64,000 bases of DNA. It comes from Glaciecola sp964643575 (GTDB lineage Bacteria; Pseudomonadota; Gammaproteobacteria; Enterobacterales; Alteromonadaceae). Position 1 is the stretch's first letter; the number at the start of each line of letters is the position of its first letter. This document shows positions 17,450 through 27,553 of the stretch, piece after piece. The DNA lies in the NCBI GenBank assembly GCA_964643575.1, contig CAZXTD010000002.1, positions 9,201-73,200 on the forward strand, given 5' to 3'. The notes beneath the pieces are model-generated. The model saw only the letters and a list, made by a program, of their open reading frames with translations. It ran no database searches and was not told the origin of the DNA. The translations under genes were made by a program, and so were the position numbers.

Positions 17450-19162
17450 ATGAATATTGCAGTTTTGGGAATACTTGCACTGTTGCCGATTATTACATCA
17501 GGCATTTTACTATTGGGCTTGCAGTGGCCTGCTAAACGCGCAATGCCGGTGGTACTAATAATTACCGCCGCTCTGGCTTTGTTTGTATGGGATATGTCGA
17601 CCACCAGAGTGCTCGCGTCCATGCTGCAGGGCACCGTCATCACCGTATCGGTGCTTTGGATTGTATTTGGTGCGATATTCTTGCTCAATACCTTGCAACA
17701 CACGGGAGCTATTCAAACCATTCGCCGTGGCTTTACTAATGTGTCGCCCGACAGACGCGTACAGGCCATTATTATTGCTTGGTGCTTTGGTACCTTTATA
17801 GAAGGCGCATCGGGTTTTGGCACGCCCGCAGCAATTGCTGCACCTTTATTAGTTGCTATTGGTTTTCCGGCTTTAGCCGCAGTATTGATGGGTATGCTTA
17901 TTCAAAGCACTCCGGTGTCATTTGGCGCAGTTGGCACACCGATTATTATTGGTGTGAACAACGGTCTAGACACAACAGCGATTGGTGCGCAGTTGGCGTC
18001 ACAAGACTGGACTTGGGACATGTACTTACAGTTGATTACTACTCAGGTCGCGATAATACATGGGGTCATAGGTACCTTGATGCCGGTGATTATGGCAATG
18101 ATGCTCACTCGGTTTTTTGGCACCAATAAATCATGGAAAGAAGGCTTAGCGATATTGCCCTTTGCCATATTTGCAGGGCTATCATTTACGATTCCTTATG
18201 CGCTTACCGGGATTTTTCTGGGGCCAGAGTTCCCGTCTTTACTTGGCGGATTAGTGAGCATGTCAATCGTAGTATTTGCTGCAAAACGCGGATTTTTAAT
18301 GCCAAAAACAAAATGGGACTTTCCAGAAAAGTCTAGCTGGTTGCCAGGTTGGATGGGTTCTTTAGAAATTAAGCAAGATGATGTTAATGCACCCACTACC
18401 GTTTCTGCATTTGTTGCTTGGGTGCCCTATTTGTTGGTAGCCGCATTGCTGGTGTGTTCGCGCGTATTTCCAGAGATAAAGTCTTTGCTATCTTCGGTTT
18501 CATTGTCATTTTCAAATATTTTAGGCGAAGCAGGCGTGTCTGCCGCATTTAGCCCCTTGTACTTGCCCGGCGGCTTACTGGTAATTGCGGCAGTTGCAGC
18601 GCTATTTTTGCAAGCTAAGTCGGGTAATAAAGCCACGGTGTTTAAAGCTGCCTTTATGGATTCGAGTAAAACTATTATTGGTGCTGGCTTTGTATTAATC
18701 TTTACCATTCCAATGGTGAGATTATTTATCAACTCAGGCGTTAATTTGTCTGACGTACCTAGCATGCCAATGGCCGGTGCAGCGATGTTTGCTGATGTCT
18801 TTGGTGCAGCATTTCCTTTAGTTAGCCCTACTATTGGCGCACTAGGTGCTTTTATTGCGGGTTCTAATACGGTATCTAACATGATGTTCAGCCAGTTTCA
18901 GTTTGAAGCTGCCATGGCATTAAGTCTGTCACCTGCGCTAATTGTAGCGACCCAAGCGGTGGGTGCTGCTGCAGGCAATATGATTGCGATTCACAATGTG
19001 GTGGCGGCATCTGCTACGGTTGGTTTGTTAGGTCAAGAGGGCGCAACCTTGCGTAAAACCGCATTACCAACACTTTACTACGTTATTTTTGCCGGCATTA
19101 TCGCTTTATTAGCAGGTTATGGGTTTGGCTTAGCCGACCCTCTAATTGCTGTTGCCGGGTAA
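17450..19162 (+). CDS. lldP: L-lactate permease
   Basis: A 570-residue polytopic inner-membrane protein of the LctP/LldP family, which brings in lactate (and glycolate) with protons. Signatures are FGTFIEGASGFGTPAAIAAP, GTPIIIGVNNG, FGAAFPLVSPTIGALGAFIA and ATQAVGAAAGNMIAIHNVVA. The ATG at 17450 follows GGGAGAG. It is followed at 102 bases by D-lactate dehydrogenase, with which it forms a lactate-use unit. Confidence 0.93.
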   Translation: MNIAVLGILALLPIITSGILLLGLQWPAKRAMPVVLIITAALALFVWDMSTTRVLASMLQGTVITVSVLWIVFGAIFLLNTLQHTGAIQTIRRGFTNVSPDRRVQAIIIAWCFGTFIEGASGFGTPAAIAAPLLVAIGFPALAAVLMGMLIQSTPVSFGAVGTPIIIGVNNGLDTTAIGAQLASQDWTWDMYLQLITTQVAIIHGVIGTLMPVIMAMMLTRFFGTNKSWKEGLAILPFAIFAGLSFTIPYALTGIFLGPEFPSLLGGLVSMSIVVFAAKRGFLMPKTKWDFPEKSSWLPGWMGSLEIKQDDVNAPTTVSAFVAWVPYLLVAALLVCSRVFPEIKSLLSSVSLSFSNILGEAGVSAAFSPLYLPGGLLVIAAVAALFLQAKSGNKATVFKAAFMDSSKTIIGAGFVLIFTIPMVRLFINSGVNLSDVPSMPMAGAAMFADVFGAAFPLVSPTIGALGAFIAGSNTVSNMMFSQFQFEAAMALSLSPALIVATQAVGAAAGNMIAIHNVVAASATVGLLGQEGATLRKTALPTLYYVIFAGIIALLAGYGFGLADPLIAVAG

Positions 19163-19204
19163 GCTTAATAACATTTACCGCCTTATTTTATAGATAAAGC
19201 AATT

Positions 19205-19241
19205 AACACTTAATGGTGTGTAACTAGCATCACTAAGTGTT
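19205..19241. repeat. Inverted repeat upstream of dld
   Basis: AACACTTA (19205-19212) and TAAGTGTT (19234-19241) are perfect inverted 8-mers 21 bases apart, ending 23 bases before the dld start. They may form a hairpin in the lldP-dld mRNA or an operator; neither is proven. Confidence 0.4.
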
Positions 19242-19264
19242 TACATTAAATAAAGAGTACAGAT

Positions 19265-20968
19265 ATGAGTCAAGACGCATTAATTGCAGAATTTGCCAAC
19301 CATATTGGCAAACATAACGTTGCCGTTGGCGCAAAAAAAACCGAATATTATCGCACTGGCTGGCGCTCGGGCGGCGGTTCTGCTTTAGCGGTTTTGTTCC
19401 CTCAATCTTTATTTGAATTTTGGCAAGTGCTTCAAACGTGTGTAGCACATGAATGCATCATGATAATGCAGGCAGCGAACACAGGTTTGACCGAAGGCTC
19501 CACGCCTAGCGGCGATGAATACGACCGCGACGTTGTCGTCATCAATACGCTTGCCATGGACAGTCTATTTGTATTGGGCGAGGGCGAGCAAGTGGTAAGC
19601 TTGCCAGGTGCTACATTACACACCCTAGAAAAAACCTTGAAACCGCTAAACCGCGCCCCTCATTCTGTGATTGGTTCATCGTGTTTAGGTGCATCTATTG
19701 TGGGTGGTGTGGCGAATAACTCTGGCGGCGCTTTGGTTAAGCGCGGCCCTGCCTATACTGAGCTGTCGGTTTATGCATGGGTTAATGAACAAGGTGAGCT
19801 TGAGCTTATCAATCACCTAGGCATAGATTTAGGGGAAAGCCCTGAAGAAATATTGACTAATCTGCAAAATGGAAAGTTCATTCATAGCGAGGCAATTACT
19901 CAGGCAAAAGCTTCAGCCTCAGACTACCCCGAACTATTACGAGATGTTGACGCAGATACACCGAGTCGTTTTAATGCAGATCCTACACGTTTGTTTGAAG
20001 CCAGCGGCTGCGCAGGCAAACTAGCTGTATTTGCGGTGAGACTAGACACTTTTGAAGTGCCTAAGCAAGAGCAGGCTTTCTATATTGGTACCAACGACCC
20101 ACAGGTATTAACCCAGCTACGCAGAGAAATGCTGAGCCGATTTAAGAATTTGCCCGAAGTGGGCGAATACATGCATCGTGATATTTTTAAGATTGCTGAA
20201 AAATACGGTAAAGATACGTTTTTAAGCGTTAAGCATTTAGGTACCGACGCGATGCCCAAATTGTTTTCAATTAAAGGAAGGGTTGATGCCGTTTTGAATA
20301 AAGTGGGTTTTTTGCCTAAGTATTTATCAGACAGAATAATGCAGCTGATGGCGGCCTGTTTTCCGAAACATTTGCCACAGCGCCTTATGCAGTATCATGA
20401 CAAATACGAACATCATCTGATATTGAAAATGAGTGACGAGGGCATTGCCGAAGCGCAAGTATTCTTAAAGCAATTTTTTGCCGATGATGCCAATAGCGGC
20501 GACTATTTTGAGTGCGATACTAACGAAGCCACAAGTGCATTTCTACACCGTTTTGCAGCAGCGGGCGCAGCGGTTAGATATCAGACCCTTTACAGTAAAA
20601 AGGTGGGCGATATTTTAGCTTTGGATATTGCGCTTAAACGCAACGAACTCAATTGGGTCGAAAAATTACCCGCACATATTCAAGAGCAGATTGATGTCTC
20701 GCTTTATTATGGTCACTTTTTTTGCCATGTTTTTCATCAAGACTATGTACTTAAAAAAGGCGCTGATGCCTATGCAGTAAAAGCAGCTATGCTTAAAGTG
20801 CTTGATGAACGTGGTGCAAAATACCCTGCTGAACACAACGTAGGGCACTTGTATAAAGCAGAAGCACCTTTGCAACAGTTTTATCAGCAGCTAGACCCAA
20901 CCAACAGCTTTAATCCGGGCGTGGGCAAGATGTCTAAACACAAACGTAACTGCGCTTGCTGTTTATAA
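19265..20968 (+). CDS. dld: D-lactate dehydrogenase, quinone-dependent
   Basis: A 567-residue peripheral membrane flavoprotein, close in length to E. coli Dld (571). It oxidises D-lactate to pyruvate and feeds electrons to quinone. The FAD-binding PCMH domain is at the N-terminus (IIMQAANTGLTEGSTPSGDE, SVIGSSCLGASIVGGVANNS). The membrane-binding and cap domain follows, and the C-terminus has AEHNVGHLYKA and FNPGVGKMSKHKRNCACC, as in Dld. Adjacent to lldP. Confidence 0.93.
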   Translation: MSQDALIAEFANHIGKHNVAVGAKKTEYYRTGWRSGGGSALAVLFPQSLFEFWQVLQTCVAHECIMIMQAANTGLTEGSTPSGDEYDRDVVVINTLAMDSLFVLGEGEQVVSLPGATLHTLEKTLKPLNRAPHSVIGSSCLGASIVGGVANNSGGALVKRGPAYTELSVYAWVNEQGELELINHLGIDLGESPEEILTNLQNGKFIHSEAITQAKASASDYPELLRDVDADTPSRFNADPTRLFEASGCAGKLAVFAVRLDTFEVPKQEQAFYIGTNDPQVLTQLRREMLSRFKNLPEVGEYMHRDIFKIAEKYGKDTFLSVKHLGTDAMPKLFSIKGRVDAVLNKVGFLPKYLSDRIMQLMAACFPKHLPQRLMQYHDKYEHHLILKMSDEGIAEAQVFLKQFFADDANSGDYFECDTNEATSAFLHRFAAAGAAVRYQTLYSKKVGDILALDIALKRNELNWVEKLPAHIQEQIDVSLYYGHFFCHVFHQDYVLKKGADAYAVKAAMLKVLDERGAKYPAEHNVGHLYKAEAPLQQFYQQLDPTNSFNPGVGKMSKHKRNCACCL

Positions 20969-21315
20969 TAAGGTATTTTAAGTGGCTCAACTATTCAGGG
21001 CTGCTCAGTGCTGCTTAGGCAAAGAAATTAGCTTGAGTAACTACAGTAATAATCTGTAACAAAGTTCAGTTTCAAATTCACACTTTATCAATCACACTTT
21101 GCTACGATATATATGTGTACTAAACATTTGCGAGTACATTGCAAAAGTTTAATGCACATAGGTGATATACGAGTAATCTTTTGTGAAATACCTCTCGTAT
21201 TCACCGATAATTCTCAACGCTTAAACCCTATAATAATAAGTGGATGGGCCGAATAACGGCCATGCGCACGGACCGCTAAGCGTTTTCAAAATATTAAAGG
21301 ATAATAGAGGTTATT
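20969..21315. other. Intergenic stretch between dld and the Sel1 gene
   Basis: About 350 bases; no gene or hairpin could be supported. AT-rich part 21050-21240 probably carries the promoter of the Sel1 gene. Ribosome site AAAGGATAATAGAGG precedes the ATG at 21316. Confidence 0.35.
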
Positions 21316-22230
21316 ATGCGAATAGCAAAGTTAACAAGTACACTTTCATTGGGTTTAGTATTGGCGCTAGGTGCCATGGGCCATACGTATGCGGCAAGTG
21401 AGAGTAAAGAAAAAGTGTGTGTGGATGATAGCTGTTTAGCTGAAATGCGCAACTTAGTTCAGCTTGCGCGCAACGGTAGCGGCAGAGCAGCAGGAATTGT
21501 TGCAATGGCTTATGCATCGGGTGATGGCCTAGAGTTAAATCTTGATAGAGCAGAGCGCTTTATTAAAATGGGTGCTCGTAGTCGCGACCCAGTGGCTACC
21601 TATTTATACGCAGACTGGTTACGCACAGGCTTTGTTGTTGAGCAAGACCTTGAAGAGTCAGCTAAATGGCTAGAGCGCTCGGTTGAAGCAGACTATGCGC
21701 CAGCTAAGTTTGAAAAAGCGAAGTTATTATTTGCAAGTGACGACCCGCAACAAATAGAGCGTGCAGTAACTTTGCTTGAAGAAGCCGCAGACACAAGGCT
21801 GCTGAGCGCGATGTTTCTGCTTGCTCGTTTGCAGCAAACTGGAACTGCAACTGAGAAAAACCTAGAAAACGCTGGTTTGTTATTTAAAGAGCTGACTAAA
21901 TCGCGTTATCCACAAGCGCGTGGGCACCTTGAAGAAGTCGTCAATGAACTTGCTGGAAATCAACAAGGTGCAGATAAAGATGAGCTTATCGCTAACTTGA
22001 ATGACGTAGGCGATGTTGAAGTTATTAAAGTGCGCGGCCAAAGCATCGACGTTGGTTTGATTTTGGATGGACTAGTATCGCGCCTAAACGAGTCAGGTAA
22101 CTTTGACAGCCGAGCTGTTGGAAGTCGACTTAATGGCGTGAATTGCCAACAAACCGGCTCTAACTGTGGCTCAGCGGATCCTAAAGGAAGTGGCGCAAGC
22201 AATATCTCTGAGTTGCTAGGCGGCAGATAA
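21316..22230 (+). CDS. Exported Sel1-repeat protein
   Basis: A 304-residue precursor with a signal peptide (SLGLVLALGAMGHTYA). Four or more Sel1-like/TPR helical repeats follow at about 60-200 (GIVAMAYASGDGLELNLDRA, YLYADWLRTGFVVEQDLEES, MFLLARLQQTGTATEKNLEN), then a less ordered tail with two cysteine pairs (VNCQQTGSNCGS). Such proteins are periplasmic scaffolds for complex assembly; no partner can be named. A degraded relative lies at 14510-14645. Confidence 0.82.
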   Translation: MRIAKLTSTLSLGLVLALGAMGHTYAASESKEKVCVDDSCLAEMRNLVQLARNGSGRAAGIVAMAYASGDGLELNLDRAERFIKMGARSRDPVATYLYADWLRTGFVVEQDLEESAKWLERSVEADYAPAKFEKAKLLFASDDPQQIERAVTLLEEAADTRLLSAMFLLARLQQTGTATEKNLENAGLLFKELTKSRYPQARGHLEEVVNELAGNQQGADKDELIANLNDVGDVEVIKVRGQSIDVGLILDGLVSRLNESGNFDSRAVGSRLNGVNCQQTGSNCGSADPKGSGASNISELLGGR

Positions 22231-22261
22231 GGTTTATTAGTACAATATAAAAAATCTGCAT

Positions 22262-22318
22262 AGAGCGGTATCCAAGAAGGTGATTTAGATAATTAATCTT
22301 CGGATACCGCTCTTTCTT
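22262..22318. terminator. Strong hairpin terminator between convergent genes
   Basis: AGAGCGGTATCC (22262-22273) and GGATACCGCTCT (22302-22313) form a perfect 12-bp stem, followed by TTCTT. It ends the Sel1 gene and may also serve the opposite-strand DUF3667 gene. Confidence 0.88.
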
Positions 22319-22359
22319 GAATCAAGATAATTACTCTTTGTTAGCCACAACACTCTGTT

Positions 22360-23136
22360 CTAATAACCAACAATCTTATACAAGATGACGCTTGAAATAC
22401 CCCCTGCAGCTATCATCAATATAAATAAATTTATATAGCTAATACATACAAGGCTAAAACTTTTCAGTTTTGTTTTACTTGCAAAGAGTTGCATGAATAC
22501 CCAAAAGTTAAACACTATTGTTATTAACGAAGGAATGGATAACAGCGGCTCCCATGTTTCTTTTGTCGCAAAAGGCGCCACACAAACAACAAATATGGTA
22601 TAGAACAACATTTGCTGGCCAGTGATATAAAAGTTGATCGCTAAATGCTCAATATAATTGTATTGCCACTTGAGGAATGCCAAATAAGTTGCAAGAGCCG
22701 AAAGGGGTAAAAATAACAAAAGCCCATAAACAAAGTTTTTGGATAAAAACTTAAATGCATCAATTGTTGAAGCGATTTCGCCATCGTTACTTAAGCCTTG
22801 TGTCAAACCATCTATAAATCGCATGCTGAACAAAGCAGAGTCACTAAAAAGACGCGTTAACAAGAATGCCGTAGTGGCAACAATTAAAAAAGCGATTGGC
22901 TTAAAGTGATTTTGTCGTTTACCTGCTAAAAACTCACGTATACTGTGCCCTGGGCGTACTGCTAACTCTTTGGCTGTGTAAAAAAAGCCCTTATTAATTT
23001 GAAAAATACTCTCTTGTATTTCGTCTAGCAAATAAGCGAAACCAAGGCGGTCGACACTGCTGGCTTGCCCACAGTTGCCGCAGTGTTTATCAACAATAGG
23101 ACGTTCACAATTTTTGCAATGCATTGGTGCTTCCAT
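22360..23136 (-). CDS. DUF3667 membrane protein with N-terminal zinc-ribbon
   Basis: A 258-residue protein. The N-terminus holds two CxxC pairs (CKNCERPI and CGNCGQ) that look like a zinc ribbon, followed by four to five transmembrane segments. This matches DUF3667, whose function is unknown. An in-frame ATG at 23124 (MHCKNCERP) sits after GGAAG and may be the true start, which would bring the length to 254. Stands alone between the terminator and the DUF2339 gene. Confidence 0.8.
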   Translation of the reverse strand: MEAPMHCKNCERPIVDKHCGNCGQASSVDRLGFAYLLDEIQESIFQINKGFFYTAKELAVRPGHSIREFLAGKRQNHFKPIAFLIVATTAFLLTRLFSDSALFSMRFIDGLTQGLSNDGEIASTIDAFKFLSKNFVYGLLLFLPLSALATYLAFLKWQYNYIEHLAINFYITGQQMLFYTIFVVCVAPFATKETWEPLLSIPSLITIVFNFWVFMQLFASKTKLKSFSLVCISYINLFILMIAAGGISSVILYKIVGY

Positions 23137-23250
23137 TCATAAATATCTTTATCAAAATCGCAAACTAGATTATCGCATATTTTTATAGCTTGTCATTGAC
23201 GATTACTAGTGCTCATGGTTAGATTTTGTAAAGCTAGACCTTAAAAGTGT

Positions 23251-26013
23251 CTAATTATCAGCCATTTTTGCTTGAGCGTTTAACCGCTGAAATAACCAGC
23301 CTATTCCCACTAAACTTAGTCCTAAGCCAATAAATGAAACAGCGCGATACAGTCCATCTAAATTGGCCATATCGACTAAAAATGCTTTGAGCACAACCAG
23401 CGCAAGCACAACAAAACCTATTTTATATACAATGCTAGCGCCTTTATTGTGGCCAACCACAATTGTTGCAACACTAATTACTAGCCAAACCAAAGAGTAA
23501 ACATACAACTCTTGCTGCTCTATTGGTGCAGCGTCAAATGAGAGCATAGGATGGTACGCGCCGCGTATTAGACCATTTATATACATCACAGCAAAAACAG
23601 CAATGCCAAGCCATGCTGGCTTGGTAAAACGGTTGCTAATTAGTGAGAAACGCAAGCCCGCAAAAAGCACAATAGCTGGCACTGCCCACATCAAAAATAA
23701 CCAGTTGACCAACAAGTGCTGCCCAGTTTCTTGATAGGCGATAAAGGGGTTATTGATAAAGCTGATATTCACTTGAAACAAAGCCGCACCCGCGCCCAGT
23801 AACATAGCATACGCTGTGTAGGCTTTGGTTTTGAGGCTCATGCTGCCAAGATTGTCTAGCGTTAAACTTTTACCTGCATGGCTAAGGCGGGCTCGCCATA
23901 AATAAAGCCCGCTCAATAACAGCCAGTTCATACTTAGCATTATATATTCATAGTAGCTAAGGTCGCCAAGCACGGGGTAGCGCCCCGACATTAAATAGCT
24001 GGTTTCGGTGGTGACAAAGAGGGCGAGCACATGCAACATTGCACCTTTGCACCAGGTTTTTAGGGTATCGTTTTGATGATAAGTATTGGCTAAGTATAAA
24101 ACAGCTATCACAAGCGGATAAATGACTAACGACCAGTGCAGCCCAAATAATTGCTCATCGGCATAGGCGTCTAACCAAGGTGCTAGGCTGAGGCGTAAAA
24201 TAACCGCCGTGATCGCAATTTTGTAAATCCAGCTTGGTAAGACCAAATTGTATTGCCGACTCAAAAAGCTCATTAGCGCAACTTGTATCACAACAGCCAA
24301 CGACAAAACGCTTGGCGACAACAGCATGGTGAGGGTTAAAGTAAGCGCGCCATTTGCCAAAAGCAAAAAGGTCATTTTATGCATCAAAACGTCAGTTCTT
24401 ATTGCCAAAAAGGCAAATATTGCAGCCGTAGCCATGAGTTCGATTGACCATAACGGATATAAAAACGTGGCGTGTTCGTCTGGCGACAAGGCATAGGCCA
24501 TGCCCATTAAGCCAAGTGGTGCTAACACTAACAACACCAAGAAGCTGGGTCGAAGAGGGAATGTTTTGATAAGAAACATGCAGTATGCAATAGCGGCTAA
24601 GCTGCATACTTGTATGAGTAAGTAGCCGTGAGTAAATGGAAATAGGTTGTCGCTAGCTAAGTAATCGCTTGGCATAACAAAGTAAGTCACCACAACTAAA
24701 ACGAGTGCTAAATAGGGCCATGTATCAAATGCGCTGTGCCTAAGTGGCATTGCCAGTAAAATTGCACAAATGATAAACAGCATCACTAAAAAGTCGGTCT
24801 GATATGCAAAGCCAGCAAATACAAAAGCAATAGCGATGACGGGTAAGAAAATGCCAAGTTGCTCTTTTCTGGGCACTAACAAAGTACGCAAAGGCAAAGC
24901 AGAGAAATGCGTTTGCGATAGTCGCCAACCGAGTACCGGTACTACGATATATAAATATATTGATAACACAGAAAACACAAATATGACCCAAACATGGTTA
25001 GCCTCGGCAACCGCAATACTAATAAACAACCAAGCCATATTGCCCGCAAGCGCGAGCCACCATAACCATGTTTCTTTTACCTGAGAATGCGTCCAAACTG
25101 CACAAGACGATACAAAAGCAACGTAGCTGAGTAAGGCAAACACGTTGTTTGAGCCGGTCGATACAAGCACAGGAATAGTATAAGCTCCAATAACGCCGAT
25201 AAGCGCTAAAATAGGCCCGTACCTCAACGAGAGGACAGTACCCACCAATGCAATAATGGCTAACAAAGCAAACGCAAATAGCGGGCTTAAAAAGGAGTAG
25301 AAATCAAAGGCTACGTAGGTCATCGCAAAACAGGTAATGATGCCGCCGCTCGCTAGAGCTGCACTAATTACAGGTGTGTTAATTTGAAAACGTTTAGGGT
25401 GTTGGAAGAGATATTCTGCTGCTACCACGAGCGAGACCCCAAAAGCGGCGCCCAACACTATGCGTAGTGCCGGCGGAAACAACCCTGCTTCGATACTGTA
25501 TTTCGCTAAAAACACACCGCCAAAGGCAAGCACAATACCGCCAAGCCAGAGTAGGCCATTGCCCATCATGAACTTTTCTAAATCGAAACTTTTGATCAAA
25601 GCTTTTTGTTTAGGCGTGATATCGGGAGTTGAAGAATTTGTAGGCGATTCTTCTTCAAAGTCGGCGTCTACTTCCCGGCTTTCTACTATCTGTTTATTAT
25701 CCTCAGTAGGAGCCGTTGTCGCGATTGTGCTGTTTGCTTGAAAAGACTGCTTGAGTTGCTCGCTTTGTTGACTAGCCTCGCGCGATTCAACCGAGCTTGC
25801 CTTATCTGAACCCGCTTCTTTTGAGGCTTTCGACAAGGATTCTAAGTGCTTAAACAAGCTTGTTAATTGCTGCTTTTGCAACTCTACAATTTTGTTTAGC
25901 CGGCGTGTTTCTTCTCGTAAACTGCTTATGCTACTTAAGTTTACGAATGACACGACAGTTCCTATGATGATTGCGAGTCCGATTAGAATGGCAACTAAGA
26001 TGAGTCCTTCCAC
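23251..26013 (-). CDS. DUF2339 large polytopic membrane protein
   Basis: A 920-residue protein with one N-terminal anchor, then a coiled and low-complexity cytosolic or periplasmic stretch (about 25-145), then roughly 25 hydrophobic segments to the C-terminus. It belongs to the DUF2339 family, of unknown function. The start is a GTG at 26013 preceded by AAGGAG. No partner genes point to a role; it is separated from the kinase operon by 145 bases. Confidence 0.87.
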   Translation of the reverse strand: MEGLILVAILIGLAIIIGTVVSFVNLSSISSLREETRRLNKIVELQKQQLTSLFKHLESLSKASKEAGSDKASSVESREASQQSEQLKQSFQANSTIATTAPTEDNKQIVESREVDADFEEESPTNSSTPDITPKQKALIKSFDLEKFMMGNGLLWLGGIVLAFGGVFLAKYSIEAGLFPPALRIVLGAAFGVSLVVAAEYLFQHPKRFQINTPVISAALASGGIITCFAMTYVAFDFYSFLSPLFAFALLAIIALVGTVLSLRYGPILALIGVIGAYTIPVLVSTGSNNVFALLSYVAFVSSCAVWTHSQVKETWLWWLALAGNMAWLFISIAVAEANHVWVIFVFSVLSIYLYIVVPVLGWRLSQTHFSALPLRTLLVPRKEQLGIFLPVIAIAFVFAGFAYQTDFLVMLFIICAILLAMPLRHSAFDTWPYLALVLVVVTYFVMPSDYLASDNLFPFTHGYLLIQVCSLAAIAYCMFLIKTFPLRPSFLVLLVLAPLGLMGMAYALSPDEHATFLYPLWSIELMATAAIFAFLAIRTDVLMHKMTFLLLANGALTLTLTMLLSPSVLSLAVVIQVALMSFLSRQYNLVLPSWIYKIAITAVILRLSLAPWLDAYADEQLFGLHWSLVIYPLVIAVLYLANTYHQNDTLKTWCKGAMLHVLALFVTTETSYLMSGRYPVLGDLSYYEYIMLSMNWLLLSGLYLWRARLSHAGKSLTLDNLGSMSLKTKAYTAYAMLLGAGAALFQVNISFINNPFIAYQETGQHLLVNWLFLMWAVPAIVLFAGLRFSLISNRFTKPAWLGIAVFAVMYINGLIRGAYHPMLSFDAAPIEQQELYVYSLVWLVISVATIVVGHNKGASIVYKIGFVVLALVVLKAFLVDMANLDGLYRAVSFIGLGLSLVGIGWLFQRLNAQAKMADN

Positions 26014-26158
26014 TGATTCTCCTTGATATTTAAGTCAATACAACCAAACTAAACAAAGGTAGCTCACTTAGCAAGTGTGAATGTTGAGAGAAGCTTGCGA
26101 GTAGACCGCAAGTAGATTATGAGTAGACTGAAAGACCGTTGAGTGCGATATAACCGTC

Positions 26159-27514
26159 TCAATGGTTTTGTAAGGGTAACCAGCACTGTGCGACGCAACC
26201 TTGTTTATCTCGTCTTGGCAATAAGACGAGCGTCCCGCCGTGTGCTTCGGCAATTTGACGGCAAAGGAAAAGGCCAATCCCATTGCCGTTCTCTTTGGTG
26301 CTAAAAAACGGTACAAAAAGATTATCACTCATCGGTAGCCCTTGACCCGCATCGATAATATTAATCATTACGCCTTGCTCGAATACTGCCCATTTAATAC
26401 TAACTGTTATATTTACCGAAGATGCTTCAACGGCATTCTTAAGTAAATTAATTAGCATTTGTTCAAGCTGGTCGGGATCAACTTCGAGCTGGCAGTCGGT
26501 GTTGTCTGAATAGTCAAACGATCCCGCCAATAGATTGCAAACACGAGATACTATATCTACAAGGTTGCATTGTTTTTTATTAGGGCTGGGCAGTTTGCCA
26601 ACTTTTGCGTATGACTCAGCAAACCGCGATAAGCTCTGGCTTCTTTCATTAATAACACTAACGGCTTTTTCATAATATGTGAGCCATTTATCATCTTTGT
26701 CTTCATGAAGTCGTTTTGATAGGGTGTCGCTCACCGAAATGATCGACGCCAGTGAATTATTGAGCTCGTGACCTAATACCCTTAGCAAACGCTGCCAAGC
26801 AAGCCGCTCTTCCTCTCTTAAGGCCTTCGACAAGTCGTTGATTAGAATGAGGGTATAGCGCTGACTATTTTGGATAAAATAGTTTTTCCTTAACTCCCAA
26901 CGGCCCCCTTTATTAGGAAACCAATGTGTAAAAATATTGCCTGACGAATGCTCAAATACTTCAGCCAACATCAACTGATGTGTATTTAAACCCAGTAATT
27001 GCTCTTTTTTCCTATCAAATAATTGCTCTGCAGCATGGTTGATATTGCTCAGAACATCGTGTCGGTCAAACACGAATACAGGTATATCAAATTCAGCGAG
27101 GAGTTTGTCTAAGATAATGCCTGACTCTACCGCCGTAATTTGTGTCTCACTCAAACCTTTAGCTAGCGCATCGATTTCTTGAAGGACTTGCGTCCACGCT
27201 TCATTGCCATGGGGCATGGTCAAGCGTGTTGCGTATTCTTTCATGCGCAAACTTTCAATCACATTAGCCAAACTAAAAAAGTGTGACTCAAGAATTTGTT
27301 TGATATGAAAAACACAAAACAAACATAGCAGAGCAAACAAGGGAAGAATGGTCAGCATGCTGAGTAAAGAAAAGTCTGCATACCAAACGACTAAACCAAG
27401 AACAGTGATAAATAGGCAAGATAAGCCCACTACCCAACGAAACACTAGGCTCTCCGGTGCTTTGGCGCTTATGCCTGTAGTCGTCTTACTCGTCGTTTTT
27501 TCGGGCTTGTCCAT
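26159..27514 (-). CDS. NtrY-like sensor histidine kinase
   Basis: A 451-residue kinase. Two transmembrane segments at about 25-70 are followed by a PAS-type region (about 150-230; FDIPVFVFDRHDVLSNINHA). The phospho-acceptor His is in HELNNSLASIISVSD, and the ATPase has N (LINLLKNAVEAS), G1 (DAGQGLP) and G2 (NGIGLFLCRQIAEAHGG) boxes. It lies 39 bases after the NtrC-type regulator and is its likely partner. As the last gene of the efflux operon it probably senses a toxic compound or peptide at the membrane. Confidence 0.9.
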   Translation of the reverse strand: MDKPEKTTSKTTTGISAKAPESLVFRWVVGLSCLFITVLGLVVWYADFSLLSMLTILPLFALLCLFCVFHIKQILESHFFSLANVIESLRMKEYATRLTMPHGNEAWTQVLQEIDALAKGLSETQITAVESGIILDKLLAEFDIPVFVFDRHDVLSNINHAAEQLFDRKKEQLLGLNTHQLMLAEVFEHSSGNIFTHWFPNKGGRWELRKNYFIQNSQRYTLILINDLSKALREEERLAWQRLLRVLGHELNNSLASIISVSDTLSKRLHEDKDDKWLTYYEKAVSVINERSQSLSRFAESYAKVGKLPSPNKKQCNLVDIVSRVCNLLAGSFDYSDNTDCQLEVDPDQLEQMLINLLKNAVEASSVNITVSIKWAVFEQGVMINIIDAGQGLPMSDNLFVPFFSTKENGNGIGLFLCRQIAEAHGGTLVLLPRRDKQGCVAQCWLPLQNH

Positions 27515-27553
27515 AAAAATAGCTGTTGGTACTCAGATGTGCCTAGTTAATGC